A stretch of DNA of 64,000 bases, taken from the NCBI GenBank assembly GCA_018240745.1, contig JAFEFF010000193.1:1-64000 (forward strand), in the 5' to 3' direction. The stretch is from Pseudomonadota bacterium. Lineage in GTDB: Bacteria > Pseudomonadota > Alphaproteobacteria > Reyranellales > Reyranellaceae. Of the stretch, positions 27,280 to 35,398 are shown one piece after another. Positions within the stretch are counted from its first letter, which is position 1; each line of letters starts with the position of its first letter. The position numbers and the translations under genes are program-made. The notes beneath the pieces are model-generated. The model made no database searches. It had not been told where the DNA came from and worked only from the letters and a program-made list of their open reading frames with translations.

Positions 27280-28580
27280 GCCAGGCCGCCGCGAAGCACG
27301 ACACGCCGCTGGCGATGTTCACCACGAGCCTCGCCGAGTCCGATCCGGTGATCGAGGAGGTTCTGAAGGGCGAGTTGCACCGCCAGCAGGAGCAGATCGA
27401 GCTGATCGCGTCGGAGAACATCGTCTCGCGCGCCGTGCTCGAAGCGGCCGGCTCGGTGCTGACCAACAAATACGCCGAGGGTTATCCCGGGCGGCGCTAT
27501 TACGGCGGCTGCGAGGAGGTCGACAAGGCCGAGCAGCTTGCGATCGATCGTGCCTGCAAGCTCTTCGATTGCGGCTTCGCCAACGTCCAGCCGCACTCGG
27601 GTGCGCAGGCGAACCAGGCCGTGTTCATGGCGCTGCTGAAGCCGGGCGACACCTTCCTCGGCATGGCGCTCGACCAGGGCGGCCATCTCACGCACGGCTC
27701 GCCCGCCAACCAGTCGGGCAAGTGGTTCAGGGTCGTATCCTACGGCGTCAAGCCCGACACGCACCTGATCGACTACGAGCAGATGGAAGAGGTGGCGCGG
27801 CGGGAGAGGCCGAAGCTGATCATCGCCGGCGCTTCGGCCTATTCGCGACGGATCGACTGGGCGCGCTTCCGCAAGGTCGCGGACGAGGTCGGCGCCTTTT
27901 TCATGGTCGACATGGCGCATTATGCCGGCCTGATTGCCGCCGGCGTCTATCCCAGCCCGCTGCCGCATGCGCATGTCGTGACGACGACCACGCACAAGAC
28001 GCTGCGCGGCCCGCGCGGCGGCATGATCCTTTCGACCGACGCCGAGCTCGGCAAGAAGATCAACTCGGCGGTATTCCCCGGCCTGCAGGGTGGGCCGCTG
28101 ATGCACATCATCGCCGCCAAGGCGGTCGCGCTCGGCGAGGCGCTGCGGCCGGACTTCAAGGCTTATGCGCGGCAGGTCGTCGACAATGCGCAGGCGCTCG
28201 CCGCCGCGCTCACCGAGCGCGGGCTCAAGATCATCTCGGGCGGCACCGATAGCCACGTCATGCTGGTCGACCTGCGGCCGAAGAAGGCAACCGGTATCGC
28301 GGCGGAGAAGGTGCTCGATCGCGCCGGCATCACCGTCAACAAGAACAGCATCCCGGGAGATCCGGAGAAGTTCACCGTCACGTCGGGCGTGCGCCTGGGG
28401 TCGCCGGCCGGCACGACACGCGGTTTCACGGTCGCCGAGTTCCGCCAGATCGGCAACCTGATTGCCGACGTGCTCGACGGAATCGCCAGGAACGGCCCGG
28501 ACGGCGACGCCCAGGTCGAGGCGCAGGTGCGCGGCAAGGTTCGCGATCTGTGCGCCCGCTTCCCGATATACCGCGACTGA
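27276..28580 (+). CDS. glyA: Serine hydroxymethyltransferase
   Basis: A 434-residue PLP enzyme converting serine and tetrahydrofolate to glycine and 5,10-methylene-tetrahydrofolate. Conserved segments include [50 protein letters not shown] and the PLP lysine in [15 protein letters not shown]. The start overlaps rpiB by four bases. The position before nrdR and the riboflavin genes is the common alphaproteobacterial arrangement. Confidence 0.97.
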   Translation: MSQAAAKHDTPLAMFTTSLAESDPVIEEVLKGELHRQQEQIELIASENIVSRAVLEAAGSVLTNKYAEGYPGRRYYGGCEEVDKAEQLAIDRACKLFDCGFANVQPHSGAQANQAVFMALLKPGDTFLGMALDQGGHLTHGSPANQSGKWFRVVSYGVKPDTHLIDYEQMEEVARRERPKLIIAGASAYSRRIDWARFRKVADEVGAFFMVDMAHYAGLIAAGVYPSPLPHAHVVTTTTHKTLRGPRGGMILSTDAELGKKINSAVFPGLQGGPLMHIIAAKAVALGEALRPDFKAYARQVVDNAQALAAALTERGLKIISGGTDSHVMLVDLRPKKATGIAAEKVLDRAGITVNKNSIPGDPEKFTVTSGVRLGSPAGTTRGFTVAEFRQIGNLIADVLDGIARNGPDGDAQVEAQVRGKVRDLCARFPIYRD

Positions 28581-28613
28581 AGAAGCGCAACGATAAACAG
28601 GGGGAACCACTAG

Positions 28614-29081
28614 ATGCGCTGTCCATTCTGCGGTCACGAGGATACCCAGGTTAAGGACTCGCGACCGACCGACGACAATTCGGCGATCCGCCGGCGGCGC
28701 TACTGCCCGTCGTGCGGCTCGCGCTTCACCACGTTCGAGCGCGTGCAGCTGCGCGAGCTCACCGTGGTCAAGAAGAATGGCCAGCGTGTCGCCTTCGATC
28801 GCGACAAGCTCGCGCGTTCGATCTCGGTCGCCTGCCGCAAGCGCCCGGTCGATCCCGAGCGGGTCGAGCGCGTGGTGAACGGCATCGTGCGCCGCCTCGA
28901 AAGCTCCGGCGAGAGCGAGATCCCCTCGACGCAGATCGGCGAGCTGGTGATGGACGCGCTGCGCGCGCTCGATCCCGTGGCCTATGTGCGCTTCGCCTCG
29001 GTCTATCGCAATTTCCGCGAGGCCCGGGACTTCGAGGAGTTCATCTCCGATCTCGCCGAGACCCAGAGCCTGAAGGACTGA
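28614..29081 (+). CDS. nrdR: Transcriptional repressor NrdR
   Basis: A 155-residue repressor of ribonucleotide reductase genes. The N-terminal zinc ribbon has [15 protein letters not shown] and CPSCGSRF (residues 3-34). The ATP-cone domain follows (about 49-139) with [19 protein letters not shown]. Binding of ATP or dATP to the cone controls DNA binding at paired NrdR boxes. Downstream only three bases separate it from ribD. Confidence 0.97.
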   Translation: MRCPFCGHEDTQVKDSRPTDDNSAIRRRRYCPSCGSRFTTFERVQLRELTVVKKNGQRVAFDRDKLARSISVACRKRPVDPERVERVVNGIVRRLESSGESEIPSTQIGELVMDALRALDPVAYVRFASVYRNFREARDFEEFISDLAETQSLKD

Positions 29082-29084
29082 CGC

Positions 29085-30167
29085 ATGATGCGCGCGGCGC
29101 TCGCGCTGGCGCGCCGATCGCTCGGCCGCACCTGGCCCAACCCCGCCGTGGGTTGCTTGATCGTGAAGGAAGGAGTCGTCGTCGGCCGCGGCCGCACCCA
29201 GGATGGCGGTCGCCCGCACGCCGAGGTCGATGCGCTCGACCAGGCGGGCGAGGCGGCGCGAGGCGCCACGGCCTACGTTACGCTCGAGCCCTGCTCGCAC
29301 TTCGGCAAGTCGCCGCCCTGTGCCGATGCCCTGATCGAGGCGGGCGTGGTGAAGGTCGTGTCGGCGATGGAGGACCCCAATCCGCAGGTGAACGGGCAGG
29401 GGCATGCCCGCCTGCGCTCGGCCGGCATCGAGGTCGAGGTCGGCGTGGGCGCGAAAGAGGCGGCCGAGATCAATGCCGGCTTCCTGCTGCAAGTGCGCGA
29501 GCGTCGGCCGCTTTTCCATCTCAAGGTGGCGTCCTCCCTCGATGGCCGGATCGCGACGGCTTCGGGCGAGAGCAAGTGGATCACCGGTGCCACGGCCCGT
29601 GCCCACGGCCAGCGGCTGCGTGCGACGCATGACGCGATCCTGGTTGGCGCCAACACTGTCGCAGCCGACGATCCCGAGCTGACGTGCCGGCTGCCGGGAT
29701 TGGACGGCTACTCGCCGGTGAGGATCGTGCTCGATTCGAACGCGCGGACATCTCCCGGTTCGAAGCTGGCCCTGACGGCCAACCAGACTCCGGTGTGGAT
29801 TGTGTGCACGCGCGATGCTCCGATGTCGGCGCGCGAGGCATTGCAGGCGAGGGGCGTCCAGGTGATCGAGGTTGCGTCCAATGCGCAAGGGCGGGTCGAC
29901 ATCCTGTCGGCCGCCCGCGCTCTTGCCGAACGCCGGCTGACCCGTGTCCTGATCGAAGGCGGGGGCGAGGTGGCCGCGACCTTTCTCAAGGCCAACCTCG
30001 TCGACCGCCTGACCTCTTATCGGGCCGGCCTGCTGCTGGGGGCGGACAGCCGCTCTGCGGTTGCGCCCCTGGGGCTCGAAAAGCTCGATTTCGCGCCCCG
30101 GTTCACCCTGGTTTCCTCCCGGCCGCTCGGCGGCGACGTGGTGGAAACCTGGCATCGAGCGCCTTAA
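29085..30167 (+). CDS. ribD: Bifunctional riboflavin deaminase/reductase RibD
   Basis: A 360-residue two-domain enzyme for steps two and three of riboflavin synthesis. The N-terminal deaminase has the zinc motifs PHAEVDAL and PCSHFGKSPPC (about residues 44-88). The C-terminal reductase contains KVASSLDGRIATASGESKWI, ILVGANTVAADDPELT and RVLIEGGGEVAATFL. It deaminates then reduces the pyrimidine product of GTP cyclohydrolase II. It is the first of the four rib genes here. Confidence 0.96.
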   Translation: MMRAALALARRSLGRTWPNPAVGCLIVKEGVVVGRGRTQDGGRPHAEVDALDQAGEAARGATAYVTLEPCSHFGKSPPCADALIEAGVVKVVSAMEDPNPQVNGQGHARLRSAGIEVEVGVGAKEAAEINAGFLLQVRERRPLFHLKVASSLDGRIATASGESKWITGATARAHGQRLRATHDAILVGANTVAADDPELTCRLPGLDGYSPVRIVLDSNARTSPGSKLALTANQTPVWIVCTRDAPMSAREALQARGVQVIEVASNAQGRVDILSAARALAERRLTRVLIEGGGEVAATFLKANLVDRLTSYRAGLLLGADSRSAVAPLGLEKLDFAPRFTLVSSRPLGGDVVETWHRAP

Positions 30168-30177
30168 GTAGGCGGCC

Positions 30178-30777
30178 ATGTTCACGGGGATCGTCACCGA
30201 CATCGGTGAAATCGCCGCCCTCACGCCGGGCGGCCAGAAGGGCGACCGCCGCTTCGTCATCCGCACGAAACACGACATGGGGCCGGTGCCGATGGGCGCT
30301 TCGATCGCCTGTTCGGGCTGCTGCCTGACGCTGATCGAGAAGGGGCCCGACTGGTTTGCGGTCGAGGCCTCCGTCGAGACCCTCGACAAGACCCATCTGG
30401 GCGACTGGAAGCAGGGCGACCGCATCAACCTCGAGCTCTCGCTCAAGCTCGGCGACGAGCTGGGCGGCCATCTGGTCTATGGGCATGTCGACGGCGTCGG
30501 AAGGATCGTCTCGATGACGCCGGAAGGCGGCAGCGTGCGCTTCGTGTTCGAAGCGCCGGGCGATCTCGCCCGCTTCGTTGCCTCCAAAGGCTCGATCGCG
30601 GTGGATGGGGTCTCGCTCACCGTGAACGAGGTCGACGGCAATCGCTTCGGCGTGAACATCATTTCTCACACCCAGGCGGTGACGACTCTGGGAAAGGCCA
30701 AAGTCGGCCAGCGGGTCAACCTTGAGGTCGATATGCTCGCGCGATACGTTCAGCGACTGTTGGAGCACAGACCATGA
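30178..30777 (+). CDS. ribE: Riboflavin synthase alpha subunit
   Basis: A 199-residue enzyme dismutating two lumazine molecules to riboflavin. The N-terminal MFTGIV is diagnostic, and the protein consists of two lumazine-binding repeats (about residues 1-97 and 98-195): GCCLTLIE with VEASVETLDKT in the first, and GVSLTVNEVDGNRFGVNII in the second. Works as a trimer, often with RibH capsids. Stop overlaps the ribBA start. Confidence 0.96.
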   Translation: MFTGIVTDIGEIAALTPGGQKGDRRFVIRTKHDMGPVPMGASIACSGCCLTLIEKGPDWFAVEASVETLDKTHLGDWKQGDRINLELSLKLGDELGGHLVYGHVDGVGRIVSMTPEGGSVRFVFEAPGDLARFVASKGSIAVDGVSLTVNEVDGNRFGVNIISHTQAVTTLGKAKVGQRVNLEVDMLARYVQRLLEHRP

Positions 30778-31928
30778 GTGCGCTCGAAAAGGACGCCTGG
30801 CGGATCACCTTCGGTGAGGTGAAGGCCGCGGCCGAGGACATCATCGAGGAGGCCCGCAAGGGCCGGATGTTCATCCTGGTCGATGACGAAGACCGGGAAA
30901 ACGAAGGCGACCTGGTCATCCCGGCGCAGTGGGCGACCGCCGAGGCGATCAACTTCATGGCCAAGCATGCACGCGGGCTGATTTGCCTCGCCCTGACCCG
31001 CGAGCGTGTCGAGCAGCTCGGCCTCAAGCTGATGGCGCAGAACAACGGCACCCGCCACCAGACCGCCTTCACCGTGTCGATCGAGGCGCGCGAGGGCGTC
31101 ACCACCGGCATCTCCGCCGCCGACCGTGCGCGCACCGTCTCGGTCGCGATCGACCCGTCGTGTGGTCCGCAGGACATCGTCACGCCGGGCCACGTCTTCC
31201 CGCTGGTCGCCAAGGACGGCGGCACCCTGGAGCGTACGGGCCACACCGAAGCGGCGGTCGACCTGGCGCGGCTCGCGGGCCTGACGCCGGCCGGTGTGAT
31301 CTGCGAGATCATGAACGACGACGGCACGATGGCCCGCCGCAACGACCTGATCAGCTTCGCCCAGCGCCACAACCTCAAGATCGGCACCATCGCCGATCTG
31401 ATCGCCTACCGCCGGCGCTACGATTCCATCATCAAGCGCATCAGCGAGACCAAGCTCGACAGCATCTATGGCGGCGACTTCCGTTGCGTCGTCTACATCA
31501 ACAAGGTGACGATGGCCCAGCACGTGGCGCTGGTGAAGGGCGATCCGGCTGCGCCCGGCCCGATCACCGTGCGCATGCACGCGGTCAACCTGTTCACCGA
31601 CGCGCTGGGGCAGAGGAGCGGCGGTCGCGGGGGCGAGATCGAGGCATCGATGCGCTACATCGCGGAGCAGGGGCGCGGCGTGATCGTGCTGATCCGCGAG
31701 CCGCTCACCGTCGTGCTGGCCGAGCAGCGCCGGCGCGCCGGCGAGCCGATCCCGCCGGCAGGCGTCGAATTGCGCGACTACGGCGTCGGCGCCCAGATCC
31801 TGATCGACCTCGGGGTCAAGGAAATGGTCCTGCTGACCAACAGCAGGAAGAGCATCGTCGGCATCGAGGGATTCGGCTTGAAGGTCGTCGGCCAGAAGCC
31901 GGTGCCCGGTCGTCCGTCGCGGGCCTGA
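30774..31928 (+). CDS. ribBA: DHBP synthase fused to a degenerate GTP cyclohydrolase II domain (RibBA-like)
   Basis: A 384-residue protein. The N-terminal half is a complete 3,4-dihydroxy-2-butanone-4-phosphate synthase (DDEDRENEGDL, RHQTAFTVSIEAREGVTTG, PGHVFPLVAKDGG, RTGHTEAAVDLARLAG). The C-terminal half aligns with GTP cyclohydrolase II. However, the zinc cysteines normally seen in HSECLTGD...LRCDCG are replaced (HAVNLFTD...QRSGGRG), and the catalytic tyrosine region is absent. The second half is therefore probably inactive in GTP hydrolysis, so a separate RibA should exist elsewhere. It may be regulatory or structural. Confidence 0.9.
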   Translation: MSALEKDAWRITFGEVKAAAEDIIEEARKGRMFILVDDEDRENEGDLVIPAQWATAEAINFMAKHARGLICLALTRERVEQLGLKLMAQNNGTRHQTAFTVSIEAREGVTTGISAADRARTVSVAIDPSCGPQDIVTPGHVFPLVAKDGGTLERTGHTEAAVDLARLAGLTPAGVICEIMNDDGTMARRNDLISFAQRHNLKIGTIADLIAYRRRYDSIIKRISETKLDSIYGGDFRCVVYINKVTMAQHVALVKGDPAAPGPITVRMHAVNLFTDALGQRSGGRGGEIEASMRYIAEQGRGVIVLIREPLTVVLAEQRRRAGEPIPPAGVELRDYGVGAQILIDLGVKEMVLLTNSRKSIVGIEGFGLKVVGQKPVPGRPSRA

Positions 31929-31955
31929 TCATGTTGCGGGAAGCTCACGTCTTCC

Positions 31956-32011
31956 GGACCGCGCGCATCCCGCGCGCTCATGATCATGAGCGCGCAGGAT
32001 GCGCGCGGTCC
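31956..32011. repeat. Near-perfect 56-bp palindromic element, copy 1
   Basis: Two 28-base arms match with a single mismatch and meet without a spacer. Each arm contains the inner palindrome GCGCGCATCC/TGCGCGC type and starts GGACCGCGCGC. The right arm recurs almost identically at 57615-57642. It is a dispersed intergenic palindromic repeat, here placed between ribBA and ribH, and it would form a strong hairpin in the rib transcript. Confidence 0.8.
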
Positions 32012-32019
32012 AAAAGACC

Positions 32020-32496
32020 ATGAGCACACGTACCGAAAATCCTACTGCGCGACCCCCCGTCGGAGGGGTCGACGGCGCGCGCATCCTGATCGTCGAATCG
32101 CGCTACTATCCCGAGATCGCCGACGCGCTGATCTCCGGTGCCGACGCCGAGATCAGGAAGAACGGCGCGATTTACGAGCGCGTGGTCGTGCCGGGCGCGT
32201 TCGAGATACCAGGGGCGATCGCCCTCGCCGCCGACCGCTACGACGGCTTCCTGGCATTGGGCTGCGTCATTCGCGGCGAGACCACGCATTATGACTATGT
32301 CTGCGGCGAGAGCGCGCGCGGGCTGATGGACCTGTCGGTCCACAGGAAGCTCGCCATCGGCTACGGCATCGTCACGGTCAACACCATGGAGCAGGCCAAG
32401 GCGCGCGCCGAGACGCATCGCGGCGACAAGGGTGGCGACGCGGCCCACGCCTGTCTCGCCATGGTGGCGCTGCGGCGCCGTTGGCGCAATTCGTGA
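32020..32496 (+). CDS. ribH: 6,7-dimethyl-8-ribityllumazine synthase
   Basis: A 158-residue enzyme condensing the RibD product with the DHBP synthase product. Conserved strands are ILIVESRYYPEIADALI, VPGAFEIPGAIALA, GCVIRGETTHYDYVC with the catalytic histidine, and GIVTVNTMEQAKAR. The ATG eight bases after the palindrome gives MSTRTENP; a more upstream start would be inside the palindrome and is unlikely. Its stop overlaps the GTG of nusB. Confidence 0.95.
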   Translation: MSTRTENPTARPPVGGVDGARILIVESRYYPEIADALISGADAEIRKNGAIYERVVVPGAFEIPGAIALAADRYDGFLALGCVIRGETTHYDYVCGESARGLMDLSVHRKLAIGYGIVTVNTMEQAKARAETHRGDKGGDAAHACLAMVALRRRWRNS

Positions 32497-32963
32497 GCAC
32501 CCAGCCGAAGCCTCCGAGTCGCCGTCAGGCCGCGCGCCTTGCGGCCGTGCAGGCGCTCTACCAGTGGCAGGAAGGCCAGGACGAGCCGGGCGACATCGTC
32601 GCGCAGTTCCTGAACGTGCGTGCCGGCGAAGCGGGCGAGGGCGGCATGCGCCGGGACGCCGACAAGCCATTGTTCAAGGACGTGGTCGAGGGCACGGCCA
32701 GCCACAAGGACGAGCTCGAGAAGACGGTGTCCTCGGCGCTGGCCGAGAACTGGACCTGGGGCCGCATCGACCGGCTGGTGCGCGCGATCTTGCTGGCCGG
32801 TGCCTACGAGCTGGTCCATCGCCGCGACGTGCCCCCCAAGGTGGCGATCAACGAGTATGTCGAGATCGCCCACGCCTTCTACGACCAGGGCGAAGCGACC
32901 TTCGTGAACTCCGTGCTCGATCGCGTGGCGCGCCAGGAGCGCGCGGCCGATCTCGCGGGATAA
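32493..32963 (+). CDS. nusB: Transcription antitermination factor NusB
   Basis: A 156-residue all-helical RNA-binding protein that pairs with NusE at boxA in rRNA leader antitermination. The N-terminal RRQAARLAAVQALYQWQ and the C-terminal IDRLVRAILLAGAYELVHR with AINEYVEIAHAFYDQG and FVNSVLDRVAR are typical. The GTG start overlaps the ribH stop (GTGA), the regular alphaproteobacterial ribH-nusB coupling. Confidence 0.95.
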   Translation: MSTQPKPPSRRQAARLAAVQALYQWQEGQDEPGDIVAQFLNVRAGEAGEGGMRRDADKPLFKDVVEGTASHKDELEKTVSSALAENWTWGRIDRLVRAILLAGAYELVHRRDVPPKVAINEYVEIAHAFYDQGEATFVNSVLDRVARQERAADLAG

Positions 32964-32970
32964 GCTCTCC

Positions 32971-33936
32971 ATGGCGAAGCGGCGGATCGGTGAGTTCGAG
33001 CTGATCGCCCGCTACTTCGCGCCGCTCGCCAGGGGCTTCGCCGGCGCGCGCGGGCTCAAGAGCGACAATGCGTTTCTGGCAGCGGATGCCAGGCACGATC
33101 TGGTCGTGAAGACGGACACCATCGTCGCCGGCGTTCACTTCCTCGCCGACGAAAAGCCCGAGCTCGTGGCTGCGCGGGCACTGCGCGTCTGTCTGTCCGA
33201 TCTCGCGGCGGGCGGGGCCACGCCCTATGCCTATCAACTGTCGCTGTCGCTGACGCTCGACTGGACCGAGCGTTGGGTAGCGGGCTTTGCGCGCGGACTC
33301 GCGGCCGACCAGCGCCGCTTCGGCATTGCGCTGAGTGGTGGCGACACGACCGGCACGCCGGGGCCGACGACGGTGACCATCGCCGCCTTCGGGCGCGTGG
33401 CTCGTGGCAAGGGCTTGGGCCGCGACGGTGCTCGGGCAGGGGACGAGCTCTGGGTAACCGGCACGATCGGCGATGCCGCGCTCGGCCTGCTCGCGGCGCG
33501 CGGCGAGCTGAAGGCGCCGGCGCTCGAGAAGCGTTATCGCCTGCCGCAGCCTCGCACGGCGTTCGGGCCGCGTCTGGTCGGCATTGCGAGCGCGACGGCG
33601 GACATATCGGACGGTCTGCTGGCTGACGCCGGACACATCGCCGATGCCTCGCGGCTGTCGGTCCACATCGAGCGGGATCTCGTGCCGCTGTCGGCTGAGG
33701 CCCGACGCATACTCGCTGCGAAGCCCGCGCTGTGGAGCAATGTCCTTGGTGGCGGCGACGATTACGAGCTCGCGATCGCCGTTCCGCCGCGAAAGGGCGC
33801 GCGGCTGCTGGCGGCGTCGCGTGCGACAGGTGTGAAGGTCACCCGCATCGGTGGCTTCGCAAAGGGCAGGGGAGTCGTCCTGACCGTTGCGGGGCATGCG
33901 CGGCGCGCAGCCCAGACCGGCTACGTCCACTTCTGA
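32971..33936 (+). CDS. thiL: Thiamine-monophosphate kinase
   Basis: A 321-residue PurM-fold kinase that phosphorylates thiamine monophosphate to the diphosphate cofactor. It begins with RRIGEFELIARYFAPLA and has the metal-binding VVKTDTIVAGVHFL, SDLAAGGATPYAYQLSLSL and SATADISDGLLADAGHIA. The distance to nusB is only seven bases, so it is likely the last gene of the rib-nusB transcript. Confidence 0.94.
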   Translation: MAKRRIGEFELIARYFAPLARGFAGARGLKSDNAFLAADARHDLVVKTDTIVAGVHFLADEKPELVAARALRVCLSDLAAGGATPYAYQLSLSLTLDWTERWVAGFARGLAADQRRFGIALSGGDTTGTPGPTTVTIAAFGRVARGKGLGRDGARAGDELWVTGTIGDAALGLLAARGELKAPALEKRYRLPQPRTAFGPRLVGIASATADISDGLLADAGHIADASRLSVHIERDLVPLSAEARRILAAKPALWSNVLGGGDDYELAIAVPPRKGARLLAASRATGVKVTRIGGFAKGRGVVLTVAGHARRAAQTGYVHF

Positions 33937-33985
33937 AGTTAATTCGCTTTGGGGCTGCGGCACCCGCCAGTATGGTGCGCGCCCT

Positions 33986-35215
33986 ATGGACGGTTCGGGC
34001 AAAATCGAGGCCGCGCCTGCGATCGCGGCAGGCATGCCGGCGCGGTCCGCGCGCAACATCGCGCTGCTTGCGATGTGCCAGGCGCTGACGCAGAGCGGCA
34101 ACACCCTGATGTTCGCCTCGTCGGCGCTTGCGGTGCTGACCATCGTCGGCGCCGACTTGCGCATGTGGGCCAATCTTCCGGTCACCATGCAGCACCTCGG
34201 TGTCATGCTGTCGGTCTTCCCGGCCTCGCTGCTGATGATGAAGCGGGGCCGCAAATTCGGCTTCCGCATGGGTTCGCTGTTTGGCATGGCGGGGGCGTCC
34301 TGCTCGGCGATCGGGCTGCAGCTCGCGAGCTTCCCCATCATGTGCCTGGGCGGCATGCTGCTGGGCAATGCCGTGGCCAACATGCAGCTTTATCGCTTCG
34401 CGGCGGTCGAGCTCGCGCCGCCGTCGTTCCGTGCCAAGGCGATCTCCTACGTCACCTCCGGCGGCGTGATCGCGGGCGTCGTCGGGCCGACCCTGGCGCG
34501 CTGGACCCCGGATCTCTGGCAGCCGCTGTTCCAGGCGAGCTTCGTCGGCGTGATCATCCTGCATGCCATCGTGTTCACCATCCTGGGATTCATCGAATTT
34601 CCGGTAGTGAAAACCGACGACACGAGCGGGCCGCAGCGGCCGTTGCTCCAGATCGTCACCCAGCCGGCCTACATGGTGGCCGCCGCGGGCGCGATGATCG
34701 CCTTCGGCGTGATGTCCTTCGTCATGGCGGCTTCCCCGCTCGCCATCGTGCAGTGCGGCCTCGACAAGAGCGAGGCGCCGGTCACGATCTTCGTCCATGT
34801 CATGGGCATGTTCCTGCCGGCCTTCTTCACCGGCCACCTGATCCAGCGCTTCGGCGTGTTCAACATGATGCTGACCGGCATCGCGCTGCTGATCTGCGGT
34901 GTCGCGATCGCGCTGCTCGGCACGACCGAGTGGCACTTCCGCATCGCGCTCGGCCTCAACGGCTCGGGCTGGAACTTCCTGTTCGTCGGCGCCACGACGC
35001 TGCTCACCACGACCTATCGGCCGGCCGAGCGCGGCAAGGCTCAGGCGTTCAACGACTTCATGGTGTTCGGCACCACGGCGACGGCGAGCCTGATGGCGTC
35101 GGTCGTGCTCGAGCTGAAGGGCTGGGCCTTCCTCAACTACCTTGCCTTCGCGCTGGTCTTCATCGCGCTGGTGGTGATCGGTGCCTTCCGGTTACGTCAT
35201 CCCGCTCGCGCGTAA
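33986..35215 (+). CDS. Major facilitator superfamily transporter
   Basis: A 409-residue, 12-helix inner-membrane carrier. The loop between helices 2 and 3 reads MKRGRKFGFRMGSLFGMAGA, an MFS motif A variant. TYRPAERGKAQAFNDFMVFGTTATASL near helix 11 resembles the duplicated motif. The ATG was chosen at MDGSGKIE; an upstream extension has no signal. The substrate is unknown; the protein resembles uncharacterised MFS carriers often found near thiL in this class. Confidence 0.86.
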   Translation: MDGSGKIEAAPAIAAGMPARSARNIALLAMCQALTQSGNTLMFASSALAVLTIVGADLRMWANLPVTMQHLGVMLSVFPASLLMMKRGRKFGFRMGSLFGMAGASCSAIGLQLASFPIMCLGGMLLGNAVANMQLYRFAAVELAPPSFRAKAISYVTSGGVIAGVVGPTLARWTPDLWQPLFQASFVGVIILHAIVFTILGFIEFPVVKTDDTSGPQRPLLQIVTQPAYMVAAAGAMIAFGVMSFVMAASPLAIVQCGLDKSEAPVTIFVHVMGMFLPAFFTGHLIQRFGVFNMMLTGIALLICGVAIALLGTTEWHFRIALGLNGSGWNFLFVGATTLLTTTYRPAERGKAQAFNDFMVFGTTATASLMASVVLELKGWAFLNYLAFALVFIALVVIGAFRLRHPARA

Positions 35216-35398
35216 GCCCCGTCTGGATGACATGGTACGGACCCTCAACCCCTTGAGGGGACGGGGAATTCTTCCTCTACCCGCTGTTGCGCGTTTGGGG
35301 CCGTTCTGTCATTTTCCGCCCGCCTCGCGCCGAGGGGAGAGTGGTTTCATCGGCGCAAACGGGTTGAGAACACCTTAAGAAACAACAGGTTACCCATT

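Noticed and set aside
27234-30446. A reverse-strand open frame of over 1,000 codons opposite glyA, nrdR and ribD
   Set aside because: It is antisense to four certain genes, has no recognisable domain and is rich in Arg/His/Gly as expected from GC-rich shadow frames.
31984-32019. An earlier start for ribH beginning MSAQDARG or MRAVQK
   Set aside because: These codons are inside the palindromic element, and the same peptide arises at the second repeat copy near 57617, so they are repeat-derived and not part of the enzyme.
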